DNA of 60,812 nucleotides. Source: Streptomyces sp. ISL-12 (GTDB taxonomy: Bacteria; Actinomycetota; Actinomycetes; Streptomycetales; Streptomycetaceae). Both the position numbers and the translations under genes were made by a program. This document shows, piece after piece, positions 43,313 through 51,668 of the stretch. The stretch covers positions 1 to 60,812 of the forward strand of contig NZ_JAGGOO010000052.1 of NCBI RefSeq assembly GCF_018614415.1. The letters are read 5' to 3'. How positions within the stretch are numbered: the first letter of the stretch is position 1; every line of letters begins with the position of its first letter. A model generated the notes under the pieces. That model worked only from the letters and a program-made list of their open reading frames with translations, made no database searches and was not told the origin of the DNA.

Positions 43313-44812
43313 TCAGCTCTGGCCGCCGGCCAGCTTCTCGCGCAGCGCGGCCAGCGCCTCGTCCGACGCCAGGGCGCCGGAGTTGTCGGCACCCTCGGAG
43401 GAGTACGAACCGCCACCGGACGCGGCCGGAGCCGCACCCGCGACGTCGCCACCCTCGGCAGCGGCCTTCTCGTCCGCCTCGCGGGACTTGATGACCTGCG
43501 CCTGGTGCTGCTCGAAGCGGGTCTGCGCCTCGGCGTACTGGCGCTCCCACTCCTCGCGCTGCTTCTCGTAACCCTCGAGCCAGTCGTTGGTCTCGGGGTC
43601 GAAGCCCTCGGGGTAGATGTAGTTGCCCTGGTCGTCGTAGGACGCGGCCATGCCGTACAGGGTCGGGTCGAACTCGACCGCCGACGGGTCGGCACCGAAG
43701 GACTCGTTGGCCTGCTTCAGCGAGAGGCTGATGCGGCGGCGCTCGAGGTCGATGTCGATGACCTTGACGAAGATCTCGTCGTTGACCTGGACGACCTGCT
43801 CCGGGATCTCCACGTGGCGCTCGGCCAGCTCGGAGATGTGGACCAGACCCTCGATGCCCTCGTCCACGCGGACGAACGCACCGAACGGAACCAGCTTCGT
43901 GACCTTGCCGGGCACGACCTGGCCGATCTGGTGGGTGCGGGCGAACTGCTGCCACGGGTCTTCCTGGGTCGCCTTCAGCGACAGGGAGACGCGCTCGCGG
44001 TCCATGTCCACGTCGAGGACCTCGACGGTGACTTCCTGACCGACCTCGACGACCTCGGACGGGTGGTCGATGTGCTTCCAGGACAGCTCGGAGACGTGGA
44101 CCAGACCGTCGACGCCACCCAGGTCCACGAAGGCACCGAAGTTGACGATCGAGGAGACGACGCCGGACCGCACCTGGCCCTTCTGGAGGGTGGTGAGGAA
44201 GGTCTGGCGGACCTCGGACTGGGTCTGCTCCAGCCAGGCACGGCGGGACAGGACCACGTTGTTGCGGTTCTTGTCCAGCTCGATGATCTTGGCCTCGAGC
44301 TCCTTGCCCACGTAGGGCTGGAGGTCGCGGACGCGGCGCATCTCGACCAGGGAGGCCGGGAGGAAGCCACGGAGGCCGATGTCGAGGATGAGACCACCCT
44401 TGACGACCTCGATGACGGTACCGGTGACGATCCCGTCCTCTTCCTTGATCTTCTCGATGGTGCCCCAGGCACGCTCGTACTGGGCGCGCTTCTTCGAGAG
44501 GATCAGGCGGCCTTCCTTGTCCTCCTTCTGGAGAACAAGGGCCTCGATCTCGTCACCGACGGCGACGACCTCGTTGGGGTCGACATCGTGCTTGATCGAG
44601 AGCTCGCGGCTCGGGATCACACCTTCGGTCTTGTAACCGATGTCGAGCAGGACCTCGTCCCGGTCGACCTTCACGATGACGCCGTCGACGATGTCGCCGT
44701 CGTTGAAGTACTTGATCGTCTCGTCGATCGCGGCGAGGAAGGCTTCCTCGTTACCGATGTCGTTGACCGCTACCTGCGGGGTGGTGGCGGTGGTCTCGGT
44801 GCTGCTCGTCAT
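43313..44812 (-). CDS. rpsA: 30S ribosomal protein S1
   Basis: mRNA-binding ribosomal protein needed for translation initiation. The 499-aa chain has four S1 (OB-fold) domains at about residues 38-105, 123-190, 208-277 and 295-363, for instance GDIVDGVIVKVDRDEVLLDIGYKTEGVIPS and GQVRSGVVSSIVNFGAFVDLGGVDGLVHVSELS. E. coli S1 has six, so this is the shorter actinobacterial form. After domain 4 come a conserved acidic/aromatic segment (DPTLYGMAASYDDQGNYIYPEGFDP) and a Ser/Gly/Ala tail. It has its own promoter, a structured leader of about 190 nt and a strong terminator, so it is monocistronic. Confidence 0.97.
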   Translation of the reverse strand: MTSSTETTATTPQVAVNDIGNEEAFLAAIDETIKYFNDGDIVDGVIVKVDRDEVLLDIGYKTEGVIPSRELSIKHDVDPNEVVAVGDEIEALVLQKEDKEGRLILSKKRAQYERAWGTIEKIKEEDGIVTGTVIEVVKGGLILDIGLRGFLPASLVEMRRVRDLQPYVGKELEAKIIELDKNRNNVVLSRRAWLEQTQSEVRQTFLTTLQKGQVRSGVVSSIVNFGAFVDLGGVDGLVHVSELSWKHIDHPSEVVEVGQEVTVEVLDVDMDRERVSLSLKATQEDPWQQFARTHQIGQVVPGKVTKLVPFGAFVRVDEGIEGLVHISELAERHVEIPEQVVQVNDEIFVKVIDIDLERRRISLSLKQANESFGADPSAVEFDPTLYGMAASYDDQGNYIYPEGFDPETNDWLEGYEKQREEWERQYAEAQTRFEQHQAQVIKSREADEKAAAEGGDVAGAAPAASGGGSYSSEGADNSGALASDEALAALREKLAGGQS

Positions 44813-44820
44813 GTGGGAAA

Positions 44821-44869
44821 GGGCTCCGGTACGGACATTGAAGTCGTAGGTACTGCTACGCCGGAGCCC
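44821..44869 (-). promoter_or_regulatory. rpsA leader hairpin that masks the ribosome binding site
   Basis: On the mRNA, GGGCTCCGG pairs with CCGGAGCCC 31 bases later; the second arm contains the only GGAG upstream of the rpsA ATG (11 bases spacing). A small GTAG/CTAC stem lies in the loop. Sequestration of the site suggests translational control, as known in principle for S1 autoregulation in E. coli. Confidence 0.55.
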
Positions 44870-45009
44870 GTTTCGCTCTGCAGAAGCCGGACAGCCAAGG
44901 AAGCACCCCACCGGTGACCGGTATGGCGCCTCGACAACCGAGGGGACATACAACAGATGCGAGCGCAGCCTGCTACGTCTGAGGTGCGCAAGCTCGCAGC
45001 GCAACTTGT

Positions 45010-45038
45010 AGCATACGGGGGCAGCCGGGCAGGGTCAA
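45010..45038 (-). promoter_or_regulatory. rpsA promoter TTGACC-N17-TATGCT
   Basis: Near-consensus -35 and -10 with 17-base spacing on the minus strand. Expected transcript start about 45003, giving a leader of about 190 nt. Downstream the leader contains ACCGGTgACCGGT dyad sequence and the hairpin near the start codon. The rest of 45039-45240 holds only GCGGAAAC/ACGGAAGA-type repetition. Confidence 0.75.
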
Positions 45039-45240
45039 TGCGCGAAGCCGCACACCCGGGGCGGATCGCCGCATACCCGGCACAAAACGTGTCTCCCGAG
45101 GCCACGCGGGCCCTGCGGCGCCCCTGCGTGACACCCGTGGGACACGGTCGTACGGAAGAGCCGCGGAAACGCACGGCGAAACCGCGGAAACGTACGGAAG
45201 AAACCGCGGAGAACCACGGTAAGCCACGGAAGAGCCGCAG

Positions 45241-46071
45241 ATCAGTACGAGGGAGCCGATCATCCAAGAGCCCGAAGGTCCCGAACCCGAGGCCACCCGT
45301 CGTGCGGCAGGCGTCACCGAGAGCGCCCGCGCCAACCGGGGCTGGTGGGACCGCAACGCGGACGAGTACCAGGTCGAGCACGGCACGTTCCTCGGCGACG
45401 ACCGCTTCGTGTGGTGCCCCGAGGGGCTGGACGAGGTGGAGGCGCAGTTGCTCGGCCCGTCGGAGGAGCTGCACGGCAAGGAGATCCTGGAGATCGGTGC
45501 CGGCGCGGCCCAGTGCTCGCGCTGGCTGGCCGCCCAGGGGGCCCGGCCGGTCGCCCTGGACCTGTCGCACCGGCAGTTGCAGCACGCGCTGCGCATCGGG
45601 AGTCCGTTCCCCCTGGTGTGCGCCGACGCGGGCGCGCTGCCCTTCGCGGACGCCTCCTTCGACCTGGCCTGCTCCGCCTACGGGGCGCTGCCCTTCGTCG
45701 CCGATCCGCGGCTGGTGCTGCGGGAGGTGCGGCGGGTGCTGCGGCCCGGTGGGCGGTTCGTGTTCTCCGTGACTCACCCGATCCGCTGGGCCTTCCCCGA
45801 CGAGCCCGGCCCGGAGGGGCTGAGCGTCGCGTCGTCCTACTTCGACCGCACGCCGTACGTCGAGCAGGACGGCGACGGCCGCGCGGTGTACGTCGAGCAC
45901 CACCGCACGCTGGGCGACCGCGTCCGGGACGTCGTCGCCTCCGGCCTGACGCTGGTGGACCTGGTCGAACCGGAGTGGCCCGACTGGAACACCTCCGAGT
46001 GGGGCGGCTGGTCCCCGCTGCGCGGGCATCTGATCCCGGGGACGGCGATCTTCGTGTGCGTACGAGACTGA
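45241..46071 (+). CDS. Class I SAM-dependent methyltransferase without a canonical start codon
   Basis: The conserved part of this 276-codon frame begins at about 45331 (NRGWWDRNADEYQVEHGTFLGDDRFVWCPEG), which is typical for the N terminus of this family, and continues with ILEIGAGAAQCSRWLA (motif I), PVALDLSHRQL, LPFADASFDLACSAYGALPFV and LRPGGRFVFSVTHP. But no ATG, GTG or TTG occurs in this frame between the upstream stop (45220) and GTG 45409, which would cut off that N terminus. ATC 45241, preceded by GGAAGAG at 6 bases and encoding xSTREPIIQEPEG, is the best candidate; a G-to-C change of an ATG, or a sequencing error, would explain it. It ends 4 bases before hrpB. Confidence 0.75.
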   Translation: MSTREPIIQEPEGPEPEATRRAAGVTESARANRGWWDRNADEYQVEHGTFLGDDRFVWCPEGLDEVEAQLLGPSEELHGKEILEIGAGAAQCSRWLAAQGARPVALDLSHRQLQHALRIGSPFPLVCADAGALPFADASFDLACSAYGALPFVADPRLVLREVRRVLRPGGRFVFSVTHPIRWAFPDEPGPEGLSVASSYFDRTPYVEQDGDGRAVYVEHHRTLGDRVRDVVASGLTLVDLVEPEWPDWNTSEWGGWSPLRGHLIPGTAIFVCVRD

Positions 46072-46075
46072 GCGC

Positions 46076-48775
46076 GTGATCCGTTACGACGCGCTGGACG
46101 CCCTGCCCCTACGTGCCGCCCTTCCTGGTCTGAACGACGCCTTGGAGGCGCACGGCACCTCGGTCCTCGTCGCCCCGCCCGGCACCGGCAAGACGACGCT
46201 GGTGCCGCTGGCGCTGGCCGGGCTGGTGGGCGAGGGCGCTCCCGCGCGGCGCGTGGTGGTGGCCGAGCCGCGCCGGATCGCCGCCCGCGCGGCGGCCCGG
46301 CGGATGGCCTGGCTGCTCGGCGAGCAGCCCGGCGAGAGCGTCGGCCACACCGTGCGCGGGGAGCGCGTCGTGGGGCGGCACACGCGCGTGGAGGTCGTCA
46401 CGACCGGCGTACTGCTCCAGCGGCTCCAGCGCGACCAGGAACTGGCCGGCGTGGACGTCGTGATCCTCGACGAGTGCCACGAGCGGCATCTGGACGCGGA
46501 CACGGCGGCGGCGTTCCTCTGGGACGTGCGCGAGACGCTCCGCCCTGAGCTGCGCCTGGTGGCGGCGTCGGCGACGACCGACGCGGAGGGCTGGGCCCGG
46601 CTGCTGGGCGGGGCGCCGGTGGTCGAGGCCGAGGGGGTCTCGTATCCGGTGGAGACGGTCTGGGCGCCGCCGGCGCGTCCGGTGCGGCCGCCGCACGGGA
46701 TGCGGGTGGACCCGGCGCTGCTGACGCACGTGGCGTCGGTGGTGCGGCGGGCGCTGGCCGAGCGGGACGGGGACGTGCTGTGCTTCCTTCCGGGGGTGGG
46801 GGAGATCGCGCGGGTGGCGGGGCAGCTCGGCGGGCTCGACGGGGTCGAGGTGCTCCAGGTGCACGGGCGGGCCCCGGCGGCCGTGCAGGACGCGGTCCTG
46901 GCGCCCGGGCCGCGGCGCCGGGTGGTGCTGGCGACGTCGGTGGCGGAGTCGTCGCTGACGGTCCCGGGCGTGCGGGTGGTCGTCGACTCGGGCCTGGCGC
47001 GGGAGCCGCGGGTCGACCATGCGCGCGGGCTGAGCGCGCTGGCCACGCTACGGGCCTCGCGGGCGGCGGCACGGCAGCGGGCGGGCCGGGCCGGGCGGGA
47101 GGCGCCGGGCGTGGTCTACCGGTGCTGGACGGAGGCGGAGCACGACCGTCTGCCGCGTTTCCCGGCGCCGGAGATCAAGGGGGCCGACCTGACGGCGTTC
47201 GCCCTCCAGGCGGCCTGCTGGGGCGACCCGGACGCCTCCGGGCTGGCGCTGCTGGACCCGCCGCCGGGCGGGGCGATGGCGGCGGCGCGGTCGGTCCTGA
47301 CGGCCGTGGGCGCGGTGGACGACGCCGGACGGGCCACCGCGCGGGGCGCTCGGCTGGCCCGGCTCGGGGTGCATCCGCGTCTGGGCCGGGCGCTGTTGGA
47401 CGCGGGGGACTCCGGTGGGGGTGCGGCCGGGGCCTTCGGGGAGGCCGCGGAGGTCGTCGCGCTGCTGAGCGAGGAGGCACCGCGGGAGTACGGGGACGAT
47501 CTGGCGTCCGCGGTACGGGCCGCCCGGCGCGGGGGTGACGCCTACGGGGCGCGGTGGCGGGCGGAGGTACGACGGCTGCGGGGGGTCTCCGGGGAGGTGT
47601 CCGGCCGGGGCGCGGGCCGGGCCGCCGACCGTGCTGCGGGCGGTGCCGGCGAGGCGGACGCCCGGCGGGAGGCTTCCGGGACCGGCGCCGGCGATGCCGA
47701 CAAGCAGGCCACCAGCCGTACCGACGAAACGGACGCCCGGCGAGAGGCCCCCAGACCCAGCACCGACAATGCCGACAAGCAGGCCACCAGCCGTACCGAC
47801 GGGCGGATCGCCGGGCTGGTCGCCGCGCTCGCCTTTCCCGAGCGGGTCGCCAAGGAGGACGGCGGGTCGTATCTGATGGCTTCCGGGACCCGGGCGGAGC
47901 TGGCCGAGGGGTCGGCGTTGCGCGGGGCGCCCTGGATCGCCGTCGCCGTGGCGGATCGGCCCGTGGGACGGCGGCACGCGCGCGTGCGGCTCGGCGCGGT
48001 CGTCGACGAGGACGTCGCGCGGCGTGCGGCGAGCGCCCTGCTGACGGAAGAGGACGAGGTGCGCTGGGCGGACGGGGACGTCGTCGCCCGGCGGGTCGAG
48101 CGGCTCGGGGCGATCGAGCTGGCGGCGCGTCCGCTGCGCGACCCGGACCCCGGACTCGTACGGGAGGCCCTGCTGGAAGGGCTGCGGCGGGAGGGGTTCG
48201 GGCTGCTGCGCCGGTCGGCGGAGGCGGACGCGCTGCGGCAGCGGCTCGCCTTCCTCCACCGGCACCTGGGGGCGCCGTGGCCCGAGGTGTCCGACGAGGA
48301 GCTCCACGCGCGCGTGGAGCAATGGCTGGAGCCCGAACTGAGCCGGGCGCGGCGGCGCGCGGACCTCGCGCGGATCGACGCCGGCCAGGCGCTGGCACGG
48401 CTGCTGCCCTGGGCCACCGGAGAGGCGGCACGGCTCGACGAACTGGCCCCGGAGCGGATCACCGTGCCCAGCGGGTCCCGGGTCAGGATCGACTACGGCG
48501 ATCCCGAGCGGCCGGTGCTCGCGGTGAAGCTCCAGGAGATGTTCGGACTCCAGCGCACCCCGGAGGTCGCCGGGGTGCCGCTCCTGGTCCACCTGCTCTC
48601 CCCCGCGGGCCGCCCGGCGGCGGTCACCGCCGACCTCGCCTCCTTCTGGCGCGACGGCTACCGGGGCGTCCGGGCGGAGCTGCGCGGCCGGTACCCGAAG
48701 CATCCGTGGCCCGAGGACCCGGCCGGTGCCGAGCCCACCCGGTACACCAAGGCCCGGTCGGCCCGGAGGGACTGA
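46076..48775 (+). CDS. hrpB: ATP-dependent RNA helicase HrpB
   Basis: An 899-aa DEAH-type helicase. Walker A APPGTGKTT is at residues 33-41, motif Ia AEPRRIAARAAARRM, DECH at 132-135, SATTDAEGW (motif III), then ATSVAESSLTVPGV and the QRAGRAGREAPGVVYR of motif VI. The HrpB C-terminal region ends with the typical YPKHPWPEDPAGAEPTRYTKARSAR. HrpB is widespread, yet its role is poorly known. Around residues 500-585 a disordered insert contains a duplicated 25-residue unit with DADKQATSRTD. GTG start, 4 bases after the methyltransferase stop, so co-transcribed. Confidence 0.94.
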   Translation: MIRYDALDALPLRAALPGLNDALEAHGTSVLVAPPGTGKTTLVPLALAGLVGEGAPARRVVVAEPRRIAARAAARRMAWLLGEQPGESVGHTVRGERVVGRHTRVEVVTTGVLLQRLQRDQELAGVDVVILDECHERHLDADTAAAFLWDVRETLRPELRLVAASATTDAEGWARLLGGAPVVEAEGVSYPVETVWAPPARPVRPPHGMRVDPALLTHVASVVRRALAERDGDVLCFLPGVGEIARVAGQLGGLDGVEVLQVHGRAPAAVQDAVLAPGPRRRVVLATSVAESSLTVPGVRVVVDSGLAREPRVDHARGLSALATLRASRAAARQRAGRAGREAPGVVYRCWTEAEHDRLPRFPAPEIKGADLTAFALQAACWGDPDASGLALLDPPPGGAMAAARSVLTAVGAVDDAGRATARGARLARLGVHPRLGRALLDAGDSGGGAAGAFGEAAEVVALLSEEAPREYGDDLASAVRAARRGGDAYGARWRAEVRRLRGVSGEVSGRGAGRAADRAAGGAGEADARREASGTGAGDADKQATSRTDETDARREAPRPSTDNADKQATSRTDGRIAGLVAALAFPERVAKEDGGSYLMASGTRAELAEGSALRGAPWIAVAVADRPVGRRHARVRLGAVVDEDVARRAASALLTEEDEVRWADGDVVARRVERLGAIELAARPLRDPDPGLVREALLEGLRREGFGLLRRSAEADALRQRLAFLHRHLGAPWPEVSDEELHARVEQWLEPELSRARRRADLARIDAGQALARLLPWATGEAARLDELAPERITVPSGSRVRIDYGDPERPVLAVKLQEMFGLQRTPEVAGVPLLVHLLSPAGRPAAVTADLASFWRDGYRGVRAELRGRYPKHPWPEDPAGAEPTRYTKARSARRD
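47657..47806. repeat. 75-bp in-frame tandem duplication in hrpB
   Basis: GACGCCCGGCG begins at 47657 and again at 47732; each copy also contains GCCGACAAGCAGGCCACCAG and CCGTACCGACG at the same offset. The copies differ in the middle, so it is not a very recent event. Confidence 0.88.
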
Positions 48776-48795
48776 GCAGGCGTACGCGGGTCAGG

Positions 48796-50556
48796 TCAGG
48801 CGGAGGGACTGGCGGAGGCGCTCGCGCTCGCCGAGGTCGTCTCGGACGGGCTCGGTGAGACCGTCTCCGCCGGCTCGACCGTCAGCTCCACGTCGACGGA
48901 CGCGCCGCCCGCGGTGGTGATCCGCAGCAGGAAGGTTCCGGTGGTGTCGTCCGCGTACAGCGTCGGCAGCTTCAGCAGGCCCTTGGCATCGGTCTCCAGG
49001 TCCGTCAGACTGCGGACGGCCTTGCCGTCGGCGTCCTTGAAGTAGGGGCCCTTGTCGTTCTCGGTGGCGTCGGTGGCCGACGTGATGAGCGTGGCGGTGG
49101 CGGCGACCCGGTCCGCCACGGCGTCCTTGTAGGTGGCCTTCACCTCCACCTGGTCGGCGAAGGTGCCGCCCGCGGCGCAGGTGAGCGCGGTGGTGCTGGT
49201 GCGCACGACCGTGTCGGCGACGCGCTGGGTGACGGTGGCCTTGTAGTCGAGGCCGGGAACGGCGCGGCCCACGACCGTGGCGCGGACGAGGAAGCCGCCG
49301 GTCTTCTCCCCGGCGCGCAGCGCGGGCGCGGTGGCCACGCCGGAGCTGTCGGTGACGACCGTGGCGACGCTCTCGCCGGTGGTGAACTCGGCGTCGGTGG
49401 CGCCGATGACGGTGAAGCGGACCCGTACCTTGCCGACGGCCTTGCCGGCGGCGGTCTCCGCGCGGGTGCTGATCCGCTCGGTGAACGCGTCGCCCGCCAT
49501 CGCGCTGAGCTTGCCGGTGCCGGCGTTCTCCAGGCGCGCCACGGTGTCGGTGGGGGTCTGGGGCGGGGACGTCTCGCCGGGGGACGGGGTGTCGGTGGCG
49601 GGCGGGGTGGAGGGCGCCGGATCGGAGGGGGACGGGGACTGGGTGGCCGGTGACGTGGACCGGCCGGATCCGTTCGACGACCCGGTGCTGGGTGACGTAC
49701 TGGGCGAGGCCGTGGTGTCGTCGTCGCTGCGGCCCACGGGCAGCGTGCCGGTGCCGTCCGGGATCTCGTAGCTGCCCTTGCGGTAGTACTCCAGCCAGGA
49801 CAGGACGGTGTGCAGGTACTCCGTCGAGTTGTTGTAGCTGAGGATGGCCGCGTCCAGGTCGTCCTGGTCCGACAGGTCCCAGCTGTTGCGGCACAGATAG
49901 TGGCCGGCGGCGAGGGCGGCGTCGTAGATGTTGTTGGGGTCGGCCTCGCCGTCGCCGTTGCCGTCGCGTCCGGCCCACGCCCAGGTGGAGGGGATGAACT
50001 GCATCGGGCCGACGGCCTGGTCGTACTCGCTGTTGCCGTCGTACGCGCCGTTGTCCGTGTCCTTGATGAGCGCGAAGCCGTTGCCGTCGAGCTGCGGGCC
50101 GAGGATCGGGCTGGTGGTGGTGCCGTCGGCGGTCACGGCTCCGCCGCGGGCCTGACCCGACTCCACCTTGCCGATGGCGGCGAGGAGTTCCCAGGGCAGG
50201 TTGCAGCCCGGCTTCGACGCGCGCAGCGACGCCTCGGCCTTCTTGTAGGCGTCCAGGACGGTGGCGGGGATGCCCGACTCGGCCGAACCCTGGGTGACGG
50301 AAGTGCCGATGGTCGACGAGGGCGAGGGGACGGGACTGTCGAGCGGCGGAAGGTCCGTGTAGTACGGCGAGTTGCCCGTGGCGCCGTCCCCGGAGCCGGG
50401 GTCGGCGGAGGACGCGGAGTCGGCGGTGCTCTGTCTGCCGTCGGCGCCGGCCGTGACGTCGGGAGCCTGGGACGCGGACAGGGCCGCGACCGCGACCGCC
50501 GCGACGGTGGTGGTCATCGCGCTCTTGCGCAACCGCCTGCCGATGTGCGCCGCCAT
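48796..50556 (-). CDS. Secreted lytic murein transglycosylase with Ig-like C-terminal region
   Basis: A 586-aa exported peptidoglycan lyase. An N-terminal hydrophobic signal (MTTTVAAVAVAALSA) is followed by a Ser/Gly-rich stretch and an MltB/SLT-like domain (about 95-260) with catalytic Glu132 in AIGKVESGQARGG, VGPMQFIPSTWAW, IYDAALAAGHYLCR and ILSYNNSTEYLHTVLSW. A Ser/Thr/Pro linker leads to two or more beta-rich Ig-like repeats (FTVIGATDAEFTTGE; FADQVEVKATYKDAVADR). The chain ends in a Ser/Ala tail without LPXTG. ATG 50556 has GGGAGGGG 8 bases upstream. Probably acts in cell-wall turnover. It is convergent with hrpB, 20 bases apart. Confidence 0.88.
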   Translation of the reverse strand: MAAHIGRRLRKSAMTTTVAAVAVAALSASQAPDVTAGADGRQSTADSASSADPGSGDGATGNSPYYTDLPPLDSPVPSPSSTIGTSVTQGSAESGIPATVLDAYKKAEASLRASKPGCNLPWELLAAIGKVESGQARGGAVTADGTTTSPILGPQLDGNGFALIKDTDNGAYDGNSEYDQAVGPMQFIPSTWAWAGRDGNGDGEADPNNIYDAALAAGHYLCRNSWDLSDQDDLDAAILSYNNSTEYLHTVLSWLEYYRKGSYEIPDGTGTLPVGRSDDDTTASPSTSPSTGSSNGSGRSTSPATQSPSPSDPAPSTPPATDTPSPGETSPPQTPTDTVARLENAGTGKLSAMAGDAFTERISTRAETAAGKAVGKVRVRFTVIGATDAEFTTGESVATVVTDSSGVATAPALRAGEKTGGFLVRATVVGRAVPGLDYKATVTQRVADTVVRTSTTALTCAAGGTFADQVEVKATYKDAVADRVAATATLITSATDATENDKGPYFKDADGKAVRSLTDLETDAKGLLKLPTLYADDTTGTFLLRITTAGGASVDVELTVEPAETVSPSPSETTSASASASASPSA

Positions 50557-50601
50557 AGAGTGAACCCCTCCCATGAACGCCGTGGCGTCCCTCTCCGTCG
50601 T

Positions 50602-50672
50602 GTGCTCGCCCTGTCGTGCTCGCCTCGGTGCGCCGGCCTCGGTGCTTGCCTCGGTGCGCTTGCCCTGGTGTG
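50602..50672. repeat. CTCGGTGCGC/TTGCC repeats in the transglycosylase leader
   Basis: About five imperfect units of 14 to 16 bases (TGCTCGCCCTG, TGCTCGCCTCGGTGCG, GGCCTCGGTGCTTG, CCTCGGTGCGCTTG, CCCTGGTGTG) lie 45 to 115 bases upstream of the start. No known riboswitch was recognised in the 310-base gap. Confidence 0.55.
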
Positions 50673-50776
50673 ACGATCGGCCGGCGCCGCGGGTTGTATC
50701 CGCATCGTCGCAGAGACCCGGGTGCGCCTGCCCGACCGGTACGGTGCGCAGGCGACCCTACGACAACTTCCTTTCC

Positions 50777-50798
50777 ACGGGCACCCGTTCGTGCCCGT
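50777..50798 (-). terminator. Candidate terminator hairpin of the 145-aa gene
   Basis: ACGGGCAC and GTGCCCGT pair perfectly (8 bp) around a 6-base loop, about 70 bases downstream of the minus-strand stop at 50867. Confidence 0.45.
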
Positions 50799-50866
50799 TT
50801 CTTCCCGGTTGGACATGCCGCGTCGTCTGTCCGGCCCGTGCCCGCCATGAGGAGTCCGGTCGCCGT

Positions 50867-51304
50867 TCACGCTCGGCCGCGGGGGCGGTCTGGTTTCTCC
50901 GGGGTTTTCGGGATTCTCAGGCGGCGTCGACGCCTGCGCGGCGCCGAACCGGCCGGGCGGGCGCCCACGGGGTCGGCGGTCGCGATGAACAGGGTCATCG
51001 TGCGGTCGGGACGGGGCCGTGGCAGCAGCGTGAGGGCCAGGGCCAGGTAACCGCGGGTCAGGTCGGCCCAGCGGCGCCAGGCGGGTGGCTCTCCGGTGGC
51101 GTCCGGCGCGGCGGACGCCCGGTGGACGAGTCTGCGGCGCAGGTCGTCGCGTACGTGGCACACGGCCGAGGCGAGGGTGGCGGGGACCCGGGCAGTACTC
51201 GCGCCCAGGGCGAGGGCCGGGACCGGCGGGAGTGGCACGCAGGCCGGCCCGCCGGCGCCGGGCCGCCCCGGTGCCGTCCGGTGGTGGAGCATGCGTATAC
51301 CCAT
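50867..51304 (-). CDS. Hypothetical protein, 145 aa
   Basis: A basic protein of no recognised family. The start MGIRMLHHRTAPG has GAGGA upstream. The core ARVPATLASAVCHVRDDLRRRLVHRA and EPPAWRRWADLTRGYLALALTLLPRPRPDRTMTLFIATADP looks like folded helical protein with a conserved feel, and the C-terminal 25 residues are Arg/Pro-rich. GC-rich codon positions fit a true gene. Weak hydrophobic character (YLALALTLL) suggests a membrane-near segment at most. Confidence 0.6.
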   Translation of the reverse strand: MGIRMLHHRTAPGRPGAGGPACVPLPPVPALALGASTARVPATLASAVCHVRDDLRRRLVHRASAAPDATGEPPAWRRWADLTRGYLALALTLLPRPRPDRTMTLFIATADPVGARPAGSAPRRRRRRLRIPKTPEKPDRPRGRA

Positions 51305-51380
51305 GCCCGCATCCTCATGGGCGCCGGGGACGGGGGCGTTTTCGCGGGGGCCACCTGAGTGACGGGCCTCAGGGGGAGAC

Positions 51381-51540
51381 TTCGGAGGGCTCCGGGGGGC
51401 TTCGGAGGACTGCGGAAGGCTTCGGAGGGCTTCGGAGGACTGCGGAGGGCTCCGGGGGGCTTCGGAGGACTGCGGAAGGCTTCGGAGGGCTTCGGAAGGC
51501 TTCAGAGGACTGCGGGAGGCTGCGGGGGCTTTCGAGGAAG
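51381..51540. repeat. 10-bp minisatellite with 60-bp higher-order repeat
   Basis: Sixteen contiguous 10-base units of the type TTCGGAGGGC, TTCGGAGGAC, TGCGGAAGGC and TCCGGGGGGC. The rare TCCGGGGGGC unit occurs at 51391 and 51451, showing a 60-base duplication. It lies in the 364-base gap between the 145-aa gene and polA; on the minus strand it can be read as Pro/Ser-rich peptide but no start or domain supports a gene. Confidence 0.93.
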
Positions 51541-51668
51541 AGGAAGCGCCGGTACGCCGAGGGGCCCGCACTGGGCGGGCGGAGCCCGGTCGGCCGTACT
51601 GACCGGGGACGGCCGGCGTACGGCCGCCGCCCCCGGAACACCCACCCGTCCTCCAGGACGCCGGGCGG

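Noticed and set aside
45409..45411. GTG 45409 as start of the methyltransferase before hrpB
   Set aside because: It would delete the conserved WWDRNADEY segment that is encoded in frame upstream, and no ribosome binding site precedes it.
50557..50866. ydaO (c-di-AMP) riboswitch before the lytic transglycosylase
   Set aside because: Cell-wall lytic genes in Streptomyces often have one, but the expected conserved blocks were not found in the leader; only short repeats and one hairpin are seen.
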